Counted from the first letter of the stretch, positions 19,426 through 28,964 are shown. The stretch: DNA of 64,000 nucleotides from Mangrovimicrobium sp033283385 (GCA_033283385.1 JAWMQQ010000001.1:744001-808000), one strand, 5' to 3'. A program made the numbers and translations. The notes: generated by a model not told the origin, from the letters alone.

Positions 19426-19662
19426 TCAGTTGCCGCTTTTCGGCTCGAGTTGCAGCGCGACTTCCCGGTTGTAGAACCCGGAGTTCACAACCTGGATGTA
19501 TTTCTCCAGCTGGGCTTCGGCTTCTTCCCTGGAGTGGTAAGGTCCTTCCGAAGTCCCCTCGCGGGTACTGAAATACCAGCTGCCTTCATGCTTGAAGAAG
19601 CGGCTCGTGCGAAACGCCTTGTACGGCGTCGCGTCAGTTTTGCGATAGTCGTTGCTGTCCAT
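19426..19662 (-). CDS. Small DUF6316-like protein
   Basis: A 78-residue cytoplasmic protein (start MDSNDYRKTD) with RTSRFFKHEGSWYFSTREG, EGPYHSREEAEAQLEKYI and a charged tail. This RFF...WYF.TREG...GPF pattern matches the small DUF6316 family of gammaproteobacteria as I remember it; the function is unknown. The frame is open upstream but that part looks random, so ATG 19662 is used. It is convergent with the PQQ dehydrogenase gene. Confidence 0.7.
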   Translation of the reverse strand: MDSNDYRKTDATPYKAFRTSRFFKHEGSWYFSTREGTSEGPYHSREEAEAQLEKYIQVVNSGFYNREVALQLEPKSGN

Positions 19663-19839
19663 TTGGGGGCAGTTCCATAGCTCGTTACCTATAGCTGCTT
19701 TCAGGGTAGCCGATTGCCGCCGCCAGCGGGAGGCGCAGAGTGTGACATAGGCCGCAGTTCGAACAATCCAGCCGTTGCAGTTACCATGCAATCCGGCGTT
19801 TTTGCCCGTAATTCCAGACTGCCCGAGGAGTCGCCATAC

Positions 19840-20682
19840 ATGCCGCTGTCACGTTATTCCGCCGACCAGGTCGGCATCTGCATCTCGACGCTGTTCGCCA
19901 ACCCGCGCGAGATCGGGCCGGCCGAGCTTGAAAAAGCCCTGCGCCTGGGCGCCGGGATGGGTTTTCGCGAGATCGGCCTGGGCCCCGGGCACGCTCAGGT
20001 CATGGGCCTGGAGCGACTCGGCGAACTGCTGCGGGAGCTCGGTGCGCGGGCCCGGGTCATCGAGGCGAGCATCGCCTGGACGGAAGGGCCCGCGGCGGCC
20101 CGGGATGAGGTCGGCCAGCTGCTGGAGCTTGCCTCCGCCCTGGGCGCCGACACCCTGCTGGCCGCCACCATTGCGCCGCAGCTGGACCCCGGCCTCGCGG
20201 TGCAGGGTATCGCCGCCGCCTGCGACCTGGCCGCCCGGCAGGGCGTGCGCATCGCCATCGAATTCATACCGGGGACCGCGGTGCCGGACCTCGCCACCGC
20301 CTGGCGCCTGGCGCGCGATTCCGGCGCCGGCAATGCCGGGGTGATCCTCGATACCCTGCACTGGCAGCACCAGCCGGGTGGGCCGGACTTCGACTGCCTG
20401 CGCGCCATTCCCGCCACGCGCATCCACGGCATCCAGTTGTGCGATTCGCCGCCCGGTGCGGCGCCCACCGGCATGGATTACCTGCAGTTCGCCACGCAGT
20501 CGCGGCTGCTGCCGGGGGAGGGCGTAGTCGATATCCGGGCGGTGCTGGAAGCCCTGGACGGGATGGGGGTCGCGGACGCGTACCTGGCCTGTGAAACCTA
20601 CAATACGGCGCTCGCCAGCCAGGGCATGGAGAACATGGTGCGCCGCCTGCGCGAGACTACCGACGCGCTGTTTGCCGCCTGA
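19840..20682 (+). CDS. Sugar phosphate isomerase/epimerase-like TIM-barrel protein
   Basis: A 280-residue protein of the xylose-isomerase-like TIM-barrel superfamily. Visible landmarks are GFREIGLGPG, IAIEFIPG, the metal-binding VILDTLHW and the IHGIQLCDSP segment, with a closing LACETYN. These folds bind a divalent metal and isomerise or epimerise sugars or hydroxy acids; the exact substrate cannot be read. ATG 19840 has CGAGGAG about ten bases upstream. The gene stands between a divergent small protein and a convergent regulator. Confidence 0.82.
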   Translation: MPLSRYSADQVGICISTLFANPREIGPAELEKALRLGAGMGFREIGLGPGHAQVMGLERLGELLRELGARARVIEASIAWTEGPAAARDEVGQLLELASALGADTLLAATIAPQLDPGLAVQGIAAACDLAARQGVRIAIEFIPGTAVPDLATAWRLARDSGAGNAGVILDTLHWQHQPGGPDFDCLRAIPATRIHGIQLCDSPPGAAPTGMDYLQFATQSRLLPGEGVVDIRAVLEALDGMGVADAYLACETYNTALASQGMENMVRRLRETTDALFAA

Positions 20683-20697
20683 AGGCCGGCGCGCCCC

Positions 20698-21636
20698 TCA
20701 GGCTTCGTCCAGCAGGTAGCGCAGGGCGATGGCGGCGGCGGAGGTGCGGTTGTCGACCTCCAGCTTGCGGAAGATCTGTTCCAGGTGCTTGTTGACGGTG
20801 CGCGGGCTGGTATCCAGTATCTGGCCGATTTCCCGGTTGGTCTTGCCGTTGCCGATCCAGTAGAGCACTTCCGACTCGCGCTCGGTCACCGGCAGGTGCA
20901 GGCGCAGCTTCTCGGCGCCGGATGGCGCGCGGCCGTCGATCAGCTTGAGCATGATGTCGCCGCCGCCGGAACGGCCCACCAGGCGCAGCTGCAGCGGGTA
21001 TTCCAGGTTCTCCAGCGAGAGAGCCTGGCCGTCAGCCGGGGCAAAGGTCAGCCAGCGTCGCAGTTGCGCGGCCATCTCCTGCTTCAGCCAGTCGTCGCCG
21101 ACCGCGGCGCGGGCGAACAGGTCGCGGGTCTGCGGCGTGGCCCACAGCAGGGCGCCGTCGGCACTCACGCTGAGCAGGTGCTGGCCGGTGGAGTCCAGGG
21201 CGAACTGGGCGCTGTGCTTGAGCTTGGCGTTGGCCAGGTGCACGCGCATGCGCGCCACCAGTTCGTCGATGTTCACCGGCTTGGTGAGGTAGTCCACGCC
21301 GCCGGCGTCCAGGCCGCGCACCACGGAATCGGTATCCGTAAGCCCGGTCATGAAGATCACGGGAATGTCGGCCAGGCGCGGGTCGGCCTTGAGCATGCGG
21401 CAGGTGTCGAAGCCGTCCATGCTGGGCATCAGCGCGTCCAGCAGGATGATGTCCGGGTTGATCTTGCCGGCGATGGCCAGCGCCTGCCGACCCTCCAGCG
21501 CGATCAGCACGGTATAGCCCTGTTGTTCCAGCGCCGCGTTCAGCATGCTCAGGCTGTCCGGCGAATCGTCCACCACCAGTACCACGCCGCGTTCCGGTTC
21601 CACTGCCGCCCGCCCCTCCGTTGCAACCTGTAGCAT
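20698..21636 (-). CDS. LuxR/NarL-type response regulator paired with the transporter-kinase
   Basis: A 312-residue protein: receiver domain with the acidic pair VVDDSPD and phospho-acceptor Asp67 (IILLDALMPSMDG), Lys in YLTKPVN, a middle region of about 110 residues, and a C-terminal helix-turn-helix (LPVTERESEVLYWIGNGKT, TVNKHLEQIFRKL) of the LuxR/NarL class. The start codon shares a base with the stop of the hybrid kinase (TGATG), so the two are co-translated and almost certainly partners. The middle region may be a divergent PAS-like sensor. Targets are unknown; the nearby urea genes are a reasonable candidate. Confidence 0.92.
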   Translation of the reverse strand: MLQVATEGRAAVEPERGVVLVVDDSPDSLSMLNAALEQQGYTVLIALEGRQALAIAGKINPDIILLDALMPSMDGFDTCRMLKADPRLADIPVIFMTGLTDTDSVVRGLDAGGVDYLTKPVNIDELVARMRVHLANAKLKHSAQFALDSTGQHLLSVSADGALLWATPQTRDLFARAAVGDDWLKQEMAAQLRRWLTFAPADGQALSLENLEYPLQLRLVGRSGGGDIMLKLIDGRAPSGAEKLRLHLPVTERESEVLYWIGNGKTNREIGQILDTSPRTVNKHLEQIFRKLEVDNRTSAAAIALRYLLDEA

Positions 21637-24600
21637 CAGGCCTCACTCCTTTTCAGCAAATCGACGATTTCCGTATAGCGCATCTGCCGCGCCAGGTGGC
21701 CCAGGTGTTCCAGTGCGGCGGGCGGGAGTATACCGCCGCGCTGCAGCTGGTCGAGTTCCTCGTTGACCCCGCGCGAGTAGCCGATCTCCGCGTAGGCCCG
21801 CAGGCGCGAGGCTCCGGCCGCACCGGCTGCGGAAATGTCGACATCCGCGGCCGAGGTGGCCACCGCTTCCTTCACCGGTGCGTAGGTCCAGCTGACCCCG
21901 AGCAGGCTGGCGAGCAACCGGGTGAGATCCCCCAGGCGGATCGGCTTGACCATGTAGGCGTCGTGGGCGGCCTCGGGATCGCCCTCCGCCCGCCGCTCGT
22001 GTGCGTCGGCCGACACCATCACGATGGGCGCGTTGACCCCGCGCCGGCGCAGCTCCCGCGCCAGTTCCAGCCCGCTCATGCCGGGCATGGACACGTCCAG
22101 CAGGAAGGCATCCGGTGAGTGCGCTGACAGCAGTTGGAGGCAGGATTGCGCATCCCCCGCCTCGATGATTTCAAAACCCAGCGGCGCCAGGTAGTCCACC
22201 AGCAGCGTGCGGTGGGTGGTTTCGTCGTCAGCCACCAGCAGGGTGCGGCGTCGGCCGTGGAAGCCGGTGATCGCCTGGCTGGATGCGGAAGCCACCTGCG
22301 CCGGCACGCCCTCGACGCTGGTCAGCATCAGGCTGAGGGTGAAGGTGCTGCCCTGGCCCACGCCGCTGCGCACATCGAGGTCGCCGCCCATGATCTCCGA
22401 GAGCAGCTTGACGATGGTCAGGCCCAGGCCGGTACCGGCGACATCCGGGTTGCCGCTGGAGTGGGCGCGCTCGAAGGGCCGGAAGATTCGCGGCAGGTCC
22501 GCTTCGCTGATGCCCACCCCGGTATCGGAAACGCTGATCTTGGCCACCTGATTGCGGTAGCTGATACGCAGCACGACCTCGCCGGTGTGGGTGAACTTCA
22601 CCGCGTTGGAGAGCAGGTTGATCAGCACCTGGCGCAGGCGCTTGCCGTCGGTGTGGACGAAGCGCGGCAGGCGCTGGTCCGCCTCGTAGCGGAAGTGGAT
22701 GCCCTTGCCCGCCGCCTGCAGGCTGAACATGTTGACCACCTCGTTGAGCATGGACTGCAGGTCCACCTTCTCCCGGTGGATCTCCAGCTTGCCCGCCTCG
22801 ATGCGCGAGATATCCAGCAGTCCCTCGATCAGGTCCGCCAGGTACTCGCCGGAGCGGCGCATGATGGCGATGGAGTCGAGCCGGTCGGCGGGCAGGCGCT
22901 CGTCGCGGGCGAGAATCTGCGCGTAGCCGAGAATCGACTGCAGCGGCGTGCGCAACTCGTGGCTGATGCCGCTGAGGTAGCGGCTTTTCGCGTCGTTGGC
23001 GGCCTCCGCCAGCTCCTTGGCGGTCTGCAGTTCGCGGTCGGTCTGCCGGTGCGCTTCGATCTCCTCCAGCAGCAGGCGGGTCTGGCGCGCGGTTTCCTCG
23101 TGGGCCACGGCGCGGCTCTCGTGGGCCAGCAGGAACAGCCAGGCGATCACGCCGAACACGATCAGCAGCAGGAAGAACAGCGTGTGCAGTAGTGTGCCCA
23201 GTGTCTGGGCCATCACCGGGTCCTGCGGGTCGATGTGGTAGTAGGCCAGCGAGAGCATCGCCGCGTTGGCCAGGGAGATCAGCACCAGGATACCGAGGAA
23301 GCGCCCCAGCCGGCTGTCGATGGAGTGCAGCGCACGCTCCGGCAACAGCTTGCCGAGGAACTGCACCACCTGGGTGGAGAAGCGCGCGTCGCTCTTGCAG
23401 CTGTCGTAGCAGCGCGAATCCAGGGTGCAGCAGAGGGAACAGATCGGCCCCTGGTAGGCGGGGCAGTGGCTCATGTCCTCGGTTTCGAAAGCGTTTTCGC
23501 AGATCACGCACTCGTGCTCGGCGTGCGCTAGCAGGTTCTCGTCCGGGCTGCGGGCGATGTAATAGCGACCGCGGGTGACGGCGGCGATCAGCGGCACCAT
23601 GACGAAGGTGCAGCCCAGGGTGATGAAGTGGGTGAGCGCCGCGGCAGTGTGGCCGAAGGCGCCCAGCAGGCAGAGCATGCCCACGCTGGTGGCGACGAAC
23701 ATCGAGCCCACGCCCACCGGGTTGATGTCGTAGAGGTGGGCGCGCTTGAACTCGATGAATGGCGGGCTGAGGCCCAGCCGCTTGTTGATCATCAGGTCCG
23801 CGCTCAGCGAGCCCAGCCAGCTCACCGCGATGATGGCGAAGGCGGAGAGGATGTTCTCCAGCGCGCGGTAGATGCCCAGTTCCATCAGCAGCAGGGCGAT
23901 GGTCACGTTGAACACCAGCCACACCACGCGGCCAGGGTGGTTGTGGGTCAGCCGGGAGAAAAAGTTGGACCAGGCGATGGAGCCGGCGTAGGCGTTGGTC
24001 ACGTTGATCTTGAGCTGGGAGATGATCACCATCACGCCCGCCAGCACCAGGGCGGCGGTCGGCGAGTGGGTGAGGTAGTTGTAGGCTCCCTGGTACATGT
24101 GGGTCGGGTCCGCGGCCAGTTCCGGGTCCACGCCGCGGCTGAGCGCGAACCAGGCGAGGAAGGAACCCAGCAGCATCTTCGGGATGCCGATGAAGATCCA
24201 GCCGGGGCCGGCGGCGATCATCGACAGCCACCAGCGCAGGCGGCCGGTCTGCTCCTGCGGCGGCAGGAAGCGCAGGTAGTCCACCTGCTCGCCGATCTGC
24301 GCCATCAGAGCGAACAGCACCGAGGCTGCCGCGCCGAACAGCAGGATATCGAAGTGGCCGCCGCGTTCGGCGGCAGGTCCCGTACCGGTGAACTCCGTCC
24401 ACTGGCCCACGCTGCCCACATCGTTGTAGACGATGGCCACCAGCGCCAGCACCTGCAGGGCCACCCAGATGTACTGCGTGTAGACCTGGAAGCGCGAGAT
24501 GAATGTAATGCCGTGGGTGACGATGGGAATGACCGCCACCGCGCACAGGATGTAGCCGATGGAGGGCGGGATGCCGAACAGCGCCTTCAGCGCCATCGCC

Positions 24601-25013
24601 AGGATGGCGGCCTCGATGGCGAAGAACAGGAAGGTGAACGAGGCGTAGATCAGTGAGGTGAGGGTGGAGCCGAGGTAGCCGAAGCCGGCGCCGCGGGTGA
24701 GCAGGTCGATATCCACACCGTACTTGGCGGCGTGGTAGGTGATTGGCAGGCCGGTGACGAAGATCACCAGGCCGACGGTGAGCAACGCCCAGAAGGCGTT
24801 GGTGAAGCCGTAGCTCAGCGTGATCGCGCCGCCGATCGCCTCGAGCGCGAGAAAGGCCGCCGCGCCGCCCAGCGCCGTCGTCGCCACCACCCAGGGACTG
24901 AAACGCCGGGCGCGCTTGGCAGTGAAGCGCAGCGCATAGTCTTCCAGCGTCTGGTTGGCCACCCACTGGTTGTACTGCCTGCGGGTGCGGAAGATTTGCT
25001 GAGATGGGCGCAT
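21636..25013 (-). CDS. NCS1-transporter/hybrid histidine kinase fusion with a cysteine-rich linker
   Basis: A protein of about 1125 residues. The N-terminal half (about 40-500) is a nucleobase:cation symporter-1-like permease, with RGAGFGYLGSTLT and the hallmark KINVTNAYAGSIAWSNF. Residues 502-539 hold a cysteine-rich cluster (CVIC, C, CSLCC, C, CYDSC). Two more helices follow, then a coiled linker, HisKA with His685 (SHELRTPLQS), an ATPase domain (NLLSNAVKFTH, DTGVGIS, GTGLGLTIVK) and a receiver with Asp973 (FLLDVSMPG). It resembles the CbrA idea of a transporter serving as sensor, but with an NCS1-type permease. ATG 25013 is preferred; a GTG at 25088 would add 25 AT-rich-encoded residues. 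The gene is co-translated with the LuxR-type regulator downstream. The ligand may be a purine, hydantoin or related nitrogen compound; this is inference. Confidence 0.9.
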   Translation of the reverse strand: MRPSQQIFRTRRQYNQWVANQTLEDYALRFTAKRARRFSPWVVATTALGGAAAFLALEAIGGAITLSYGFTNAFWALLTVGLVIFVTGLPITYHAAKYGVDIDLLTRGAGFGYLGSTLTSLIYASFTFLFFAIEAAILAMALKALFGIPPSIGYILCAVAVIPIVTHGITFISRFQVYTQYIWVALQVLALVAIVYNDVGSVGQWTEFTGTGPAAERGGHFDILLFGAAASVLFALMAQIGEQVDYLRFLPPQEQTGRLRWWLSMIAAGPGWIFIGIPKMLLGSFLAWFALSRGVDPELAADPTHMYQGAYNYLTHSPTAALVLAGVMVIISQLKINVTNAYAGSIAWSNFFSRLTHNHPGRVVWLVFNVTIALLLMELGIYRALENILSAFAIIAVSWLGSLSADLMINKRLGLSPPFIEFKRAHLYDINPVGVGSMFVATSVGMLCLLGAFGHTAAALTHFITLGCTFVMVPLIAAVTRGRYYIARSPDENLLAHAEHECVICENAFETEDMSHCPAYQGPICSLCCTLDSRCYDSCKSDARFSTQVVQFLGKLLPERALHSIDSRLGRFLGILVLISLANAAMLSLAYYHIDPQDPVMAQTLGTLLHTLFFLLLIVFGVIAWLFLLAHESRAVAHEETARQTRLLLEEIEAHRQTDRELQTAKELAEAANDAKSRYLSGISHELRTPLQSILGYAQILARDERLPADRLDSIAIMRRSGEYLADLIEGLLDISRIEAGKLEIHREKVDLQSMLNEVVNMFSLQAAGKGIHFRYEADQRLPRFVHTDGKRLRQVLINLLSNAVKFTHTGEVVLRISYRNQVAKISVSDTGVGISEADLPRIFRPFERAHSSGNPDVAGTGLGLTIVKLLSEIMGGDLDVRSGVGQGSTFTLSLMLTSVEGVPAQVASASSQAITGFHGRRRTLLVADDETTHRTLLVDYLAPLGFEIIEAGDAQSCLQLLSAHSPDAFLLDVSMPGMSGLELARELRRRGVNAPIVMVSADAHERRAEGDPEAAHDAYMVKPIRLGDLTRLLASLLGVSWTYAPVKEAVATSAADVDISAAGAAGASRLRAYAEIGYSRGVNEELDQLQRGGILPPAALEHLGHLARQMRYTEIVDLLKRSEA

Positions 25014-25346
25014 CGTGTCGGGTGCGTTCGCCGTTAGGCTGACCTGTTTTTTGAAAATTGTTAGAAATGACAGCAAGTTACGTGCCACGAAACGGCTTTT
25101 GGCACAGTTGCGCAGGGAGTATCTCAGGGCCCCATGGCGGGCGCCTATACGTCATTCGACGCAGTAGGTCCGGCCCGCCGGGGGAGCAGTATGCCCGGGA
25201 GTGGTGCGGCTGTCCTGCGAATAACCGGCAAATGCACAACTGTGGTGAGCTGGCGGGGCCCGGAGTCACTGCCTAAGCTGTTGCCCCGGGGCGTGCTGCC
25301 CGGGCAGTCGCGCATTTCCCCGATGATCCTGCGGGAGGTAGGGACG
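25014..25346. other. 333-base region between divergent genes with a candidate operator
   Basis: No convincing gene is visible. It holds an AT-rich stretch (about 25048-25080) suited to a promoter for the transporter-kinase and an inverted repeat GTGCCA (25082-25087)/TGGCAC (25100-25105) with a 12-base spacer. The right end carries the GGGAGG ribosome site of the gene at 25347. If the kinase starts at GTG 25088 instead, the repeat overlaps that start. Confidence 0.5.
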
Positions 25347-25895
25347 GTGATACATCCACTTCGAAACGAGAAACTGGCCTGGACGACCTGTGCATTGACG
25401 CTCCTGCTCGCGGCGGCGGCGCCGCGCGCCGAGGTCCTGGGCAGCAATGCCGCCGGCTTCGCCCTGCGGGTGGAGGCCGTCGCGCCGGTACCCGTGGCAC
25501 AGGCCTGGGAGCAGCTCATCCATCCCGAGCGCTGGTGGAGCTCCGCGCACACCTGGACCGGCGATCACGCCAACATGTCGCTGGAGCCGGTAGCCGGCGG
25601 CTGCTTTTGCGAGCGCGGCGAGGGCGTAGACGTACAGCACATGGTGGTCAGCCAGGTGCGCCCCGGGAAATCCCTGGTGATGCTGGGCGGACTGGGACCG
25701 CTGCAGGCGATGGGGCTGCACGGCGCCGCGTCCTTCGTGCTCAGCGCGACCCCGGAGGGCGGCACGCGGCTGGTGCATGAGTACCGGGTCAGCGGGTATT
25801 CCGGGCAGGGCTTTGCCGAACTGGCGCCGGTGGTGGACGCCGTGCAGCAGGGGCAGGTCGATGCCTGGGCGGCCAGCCTGACACCGGCGAACTGA
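25347..25895 (+). CDS. Exported SRPBCC-family (START-like) protein
   Basis: A 182-residue protein with a signal peptide (LAWTTCALTLLLAAAAPRAEV) and a START-like ligand-binding fold: AWEQLIHPERWWSSAHTW, CFCERGEGVDVQHMVV and GTRLVHEYRVSGYSGQG. SRPBCC proteins bind hydrophobic ligands or act on them; the ligand here is unknown. GTG 25347 is preferred over an in-frame ATG at 25323 because GGGAGG at 25333 is correctly spaced for the GTG only. Export to the periplasm is less common for this fold. It is convergent with the sensor kinase gene. Confidence 0.8.
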   Translation: MIHPLRNEKLAWTTCALTLLLAAAAPRAEVLGSNAAGFALRVEAVAPVPVAQAWEQLIHPERWWSSAHTWTGDHANMSLEPVAGGCFCERGEGVDVQHMVVSQVRPGKSLVMLGGLGPLQAMGLHGAASFVLSATPEGGTRLVHEYRVSGYSGQGFAELAPVVDAVQQGQVDAWAASLTPAN

Positions 25896-25926
25896 TCGCG
25901 GGCCAACCCCCCGTTAAACCAGTCCC

Positions 25927-27246
25927 TCAGGAAAAGCGCACGACTATGCGTGCGCCACCGGACGCCGCATCGCCGATCTCGATCCCGCCGCCGTAGCTCT
26001 CGATGATGTCGGCGGCAACCGCCAGGCCCAGGCCCTGCCCGGGACGCTGCTCGTCCAGCCGGGCGCCGCGCTGCAGGATGGCGGAACGGGAGGACTGCGG
26101 AATGCCCGGGCCGTCGTCCTCCACACTGAGTTGCAGCGGCCCCGGCGCGCTGCCCTCGCTGCTGACACGAACCCGGTGCCGGGCGAATTTACACGCGTTG
26201 TCCAGCAGGTTGCCGAGAATCTCCATCAGGTCGCGCTCGTCGCCGCGGAACAGGCACTGCGGGTCGCAGTGTATTCCGATATCCAGGTGGCGATCCGCGT
26301 AAACCTTGCGCAGCGATGCGCACAGGCGTTCCAGCACCGGGGCCACGGCGATCAACTGGAGCAGGTGCTGGCCGCCGCCGGAGGCGCGCTGCAACTGGTA
26401 GGCGACGATCTGCTCCATGCGGTCGGTCTGCTCGCGCACCAGCGCGTTGTAATCCGGCTCCCCGGGGTTTGCGCCGCGCAGGATGGCCAGCGGTGTTTTC
26501 AGGCTGTGGGCGAGGTCCGCCAGGGTGTTGCGCGCCCGCTCGCGGCGCCGCTGTTCGGCGAGCAGCAGGGCGTTGAGGTTTTCAGTGACCGGGCGCAACT
26601 CCAGCGGGTAGTCATCCCCAAGGTGTTCGGCATCGCCCGACTCGATGGCGGCCACCTCCGTCGCCAGCCGGCGCAGGGGCCGCAGGCCCCAGGCCAGGAT
26701 CATTCCCTGGCAGGCCAGCAGCAGTATTGCCGAGCCCCCCAGCCACAGCGCCAGGCTGCGCCGGTAGACGGCGATGTCCGCGTCCAGCGGTGCGGTCGAC
26801 TCCATCACGGTGAACAGCAGCGGGACTTCCCCGTCGCCCGGGGTATCCCAGACCACCTGCCACGAGAACGTGTAGAGGTCGTTGTGCCGGCTGAAGCGGT
26901 GATTGCCCGGGCGTAACCCCGGTCGCTCGGGGGCGAGGTCGGCGTCGGGCAGGGCGACGGCGGAGGGGGACAGCCACAGCGTATTGCCGCCGGCGTCGGA
27001 AACCCGGGCGTAGAGCCCGGAGCCCGGCTGGTTGTAGCGCGCCTCGATCAGCCGTTCTGGCAGGCTGATCGTCCCGTCGTACTCGGCCTGGGCCAGCAGG
27101 GTGAGCACCTGCAGTTGCAGGCGCTGGGCTTCGGCCGCCTCGAGACTCAGGCGGTGTGCGCCGGCGAGGTAGATGCTGCTGGCGCCGAGGAACAGGGGTA
27201 GCAGCAGCGCGCTGCCGAGAATCAGTCTGCCGGTGAGCGAGCGCAT
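25927..27246 (-). CDS. PhoQ-like sensor histidine kinase
   Basis: A 439-residue kinase with a transmembrane helix near residues 8-28, a periplasmic sensor region (about 30-165), a second helix (about 168-190), a HAMP-like stretch and a HisKA box with His247 (DLAHSLKTPLA), followed by the ATPase N box (NLLDNACKFA), DDGPGIP and GLGLAVA. The SLKTPLA form of the H box and the domain layout are those of the PhoQ group, which senses cations or membrane-active peptides. It lies 7 bases downstream of its response regulator in the same operon. Confidence 0.9.
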   Translation of the reverse strand: MRSLTGRLILGSALLLPLFLGASSIYLAGAHRLSLEAAEAQRLQLQVLTLLAQAEYDGTISLPERLIEARYNQPGSGLYARVSDAGGNTLWLSPSAVALPDADLAPERPGLRPGNHRFSRHNDLYTFSWQVVWDTPGDGEVPLLFTVMESTAPLDADIAVYRRSLALWLGGSAILLLACQGMILAWGLRPLRRLATEVAAIESGDAEHLGDDYPLELRPVTENLNALLLAEQRRRERARNTLADLAHSLKTPLAILRGANPGEPDYNALVREQTDRMEQIVAYQLQRASGGGQHLLQLIAVAPVLERLCASLRKVYADRHLDIGIHCDPQCLFRGDERDLMEILGNLLDNACKFARHRVRVSSEGSAPGPLQLSVEDDGPGIPQSSRSAILQRGARLDEQRPGQGLGLAVAADIIESYGGGIEIGDAASGGARIVVRFS

Positions 27247-27253
27247 AAGCGAT

Positions 27254-27931
<678 letters not shown>

Positions 27932-27941
27932 GTGCACGACG

Positions 27942-28280
27942 TTACCGCTCGACAGATACCGTGATAACCCGTCCGTCGTCCCTGAGTAGGCGTACCCGGT
28001 AACCATTACCCTCGGGGCTCACCTTGAGCACCCGACCGCCATATTGCGCCTGCGCCTTCGCCGCGGCCTGGCGCGCGTCGAGGCCCCCCTGCTGGCCACT
28101 GTTGCCAGAGCCCTGTTTGCTGTTGTCGCGCTGCCCATTCTGCCCGGACTTGCCCTGGTCCGGGCGGCCGTGTTCACCGCGATCCGGCTTGCCCTGGCCG
28201 GGCGCGGCCAGCGCCGGGCAGGTGCTGAAAGCTGTGATCACGGCGAGCACCAGGGCACAGACCAGGGCATTTCGCGGCAT
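27942..28280 (-). CDS. Secreted protein with a PepSY-like C-terminal domain
   Basis: A 112-residue protein: signal peptide (residues 1 to about 25, ending LAA), a low-complexity Gly/Gln/Asp/Lys linker (about 26-68) and a C-terminal segment AAAKAQAQYGGRVLKVSPEG...YRVRLLRDDGRVITVSVER. The last part looks like the short PepSY-like module often found beside PhoPQ-type systems in pseudomonads and relatives, where it may modulate the sensor. It ends 11 bases before the response regulator and is probably co-transcribed with it. Confidence 0.78.
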   Translation of the reverse strand: MPRNALVCALVLAVITAFSTCPALAAPGQGKPDRGEHGRPDQGKSGQNGQRDNSKQGSGNSGQQGGLDARQAAAKAQAQYGGRVLKVSPEGNGYRVRLLRDDGRVITVSVER

Positions 28281-28297
28281 TCAATTCTCGACAGGGT

Positions 28298-28810
28298 TCA
28301 GTACTGCGGGCTCACGTCCACGCGCAGGCGGATGGTGTTGCCGGGCGGGGTCGCAGTCCGCGTATAGTAGGTATTGTCCATGTAGCGGTAGCCTACACGA
28401 TACCCGACCACTCGTTCGCTGTCGCGCAGTTCGTAATCCACGCCGCAACGTCGCTCGGTGGTGTAGTAGGCCTGGGCGCTCTGCCGGTGCGCCACATCCG
28501 TGCCAATAGACGCGCCCAGCAGTGCGCCGGCCCCCGCGATGACCGGCTGGTAACGGCTGTCGTGCCCGGCGGCGCCGCCGATGACGCCGCCGATGACCGC
28601 GCCCAGCAGGCCCGGGGTGGCGGAGTGTCCGGCGCCGGAGTTCACCACCTTGACCTGCTCGGTGCGGCAGACCTCGTGCGGCACTTTCCGCGTAATCACC
28701 TCCACGATGGGTTCCACGTTGACGACCGGCGCATTGACGTAGGTGCTCGGTTGCGCGTGGCTGGCGCCTGCAGCGGCGAGAAGCGCCATTCCTGCCAGTA
28801 GTCGTTTCAT
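28298..28810 (-). CDS. Glycine-zipper outer-membrane-type protein
   Basis: A 170-residue protein with a signal peptide (MKRLLAGMALLAAAGASHA) and a glycine-zipper membrane segment (GLLGAVIGGVIGGAAGHDSR, AGAGALLGASIG) as in SlyB and Rickettsia 17-kDa antigen proteins, with charged and aromatic ends (RRCGVDYELRDSE, GYRVGYRYMDNTYYT). These proteins sit in the envelope and influence its integrity. SlyB itself is a PhoP-regulated gene in enterobacteria, which fits its place 17 bases upstream of the PepSY-PhoP-PhoQ-like genes. There are two cysteines but no lipobox. Confidence 0.82.
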   Translation of the reverse strand: MKRLLAGMALLAAAGASHAQPSTYVNAPVVNVEPIVEVITRKVPHEVCRTEQVKVVNSGAGHSATPGLLGAVIGGVIGGAAGHDSRYQPVIAGAGALLGASIGTDVAHRQSAQAYYTTERRCGVDYELRDSERVVGYRVGYRYMDNTYYTRTATPPGNTIRLRVDVSPQY

Positions 28811-28860
28811 GTCCTTGTCCTCTGCTGATACCTGCTTCGGCCCCAGTGTCCTACGCGCCG

Positions 28861-28878
28861 GCTGAACGCCGGCTGAAC
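28861..28878 (-). promoter_or_regulatory. Direct-repeat operator for the glycine-zipper/PhoPQ-like operon
   Basis: Read on the minus strand, GTTCAGC occurs twice with an 11-base period (GTTCAG-N5-GTTCAG), the layout bound by PhoP/OmpR dimers on one face of the helix. It lies 51-68 bases before the ATG of the glycine-zipper gene. A weak -10-like GACACT follows 11 bases after the proximal repeat, as at activator-dependent promoters. Confidence 0.65.
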
Positions 28879-28893
28879 AGGGTGGCCGCCATC

Positions 28894-28910
28894 GTTCAGG
28901 CCGCGTTCAG
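28894..28910 (+). promoter_or_regulatory. Direct-repeat operator for the His/Tyr-rich secreted protein gene
   Basis: GTTCAG at 28894-28899 and again at 28905-28910 (11-base period). The pair lies 55-71 bases before the start codon at 28965, with a weak TAGCCT 11 bases further on as a possible -10. It is the mirror image of the pair at 28861-28878, so one regulator could switch both directions. Confidence 0.65.
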
Positions 28911-28964
28911 CTAGCGGGCGGTAGCCTGTGCACGTGGGATCAGAGCCACATTGGGAGAAATGCA

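Noticed and set aside
22228..24966. 912-codon second frame within the transporter-kinase
   Set aside because: Same strand, other frame, Arg/Pro/Gly-rich and without motifs; the kinase frame has all the expected domains.
25082..25111. TGGCAC followed by TTGC near 25100, looking like a sigma-54 promoter
   Set aside because: Spacing between the GG and GC elements is 7 rather than 10 bases; kept only as an inverted repeat.
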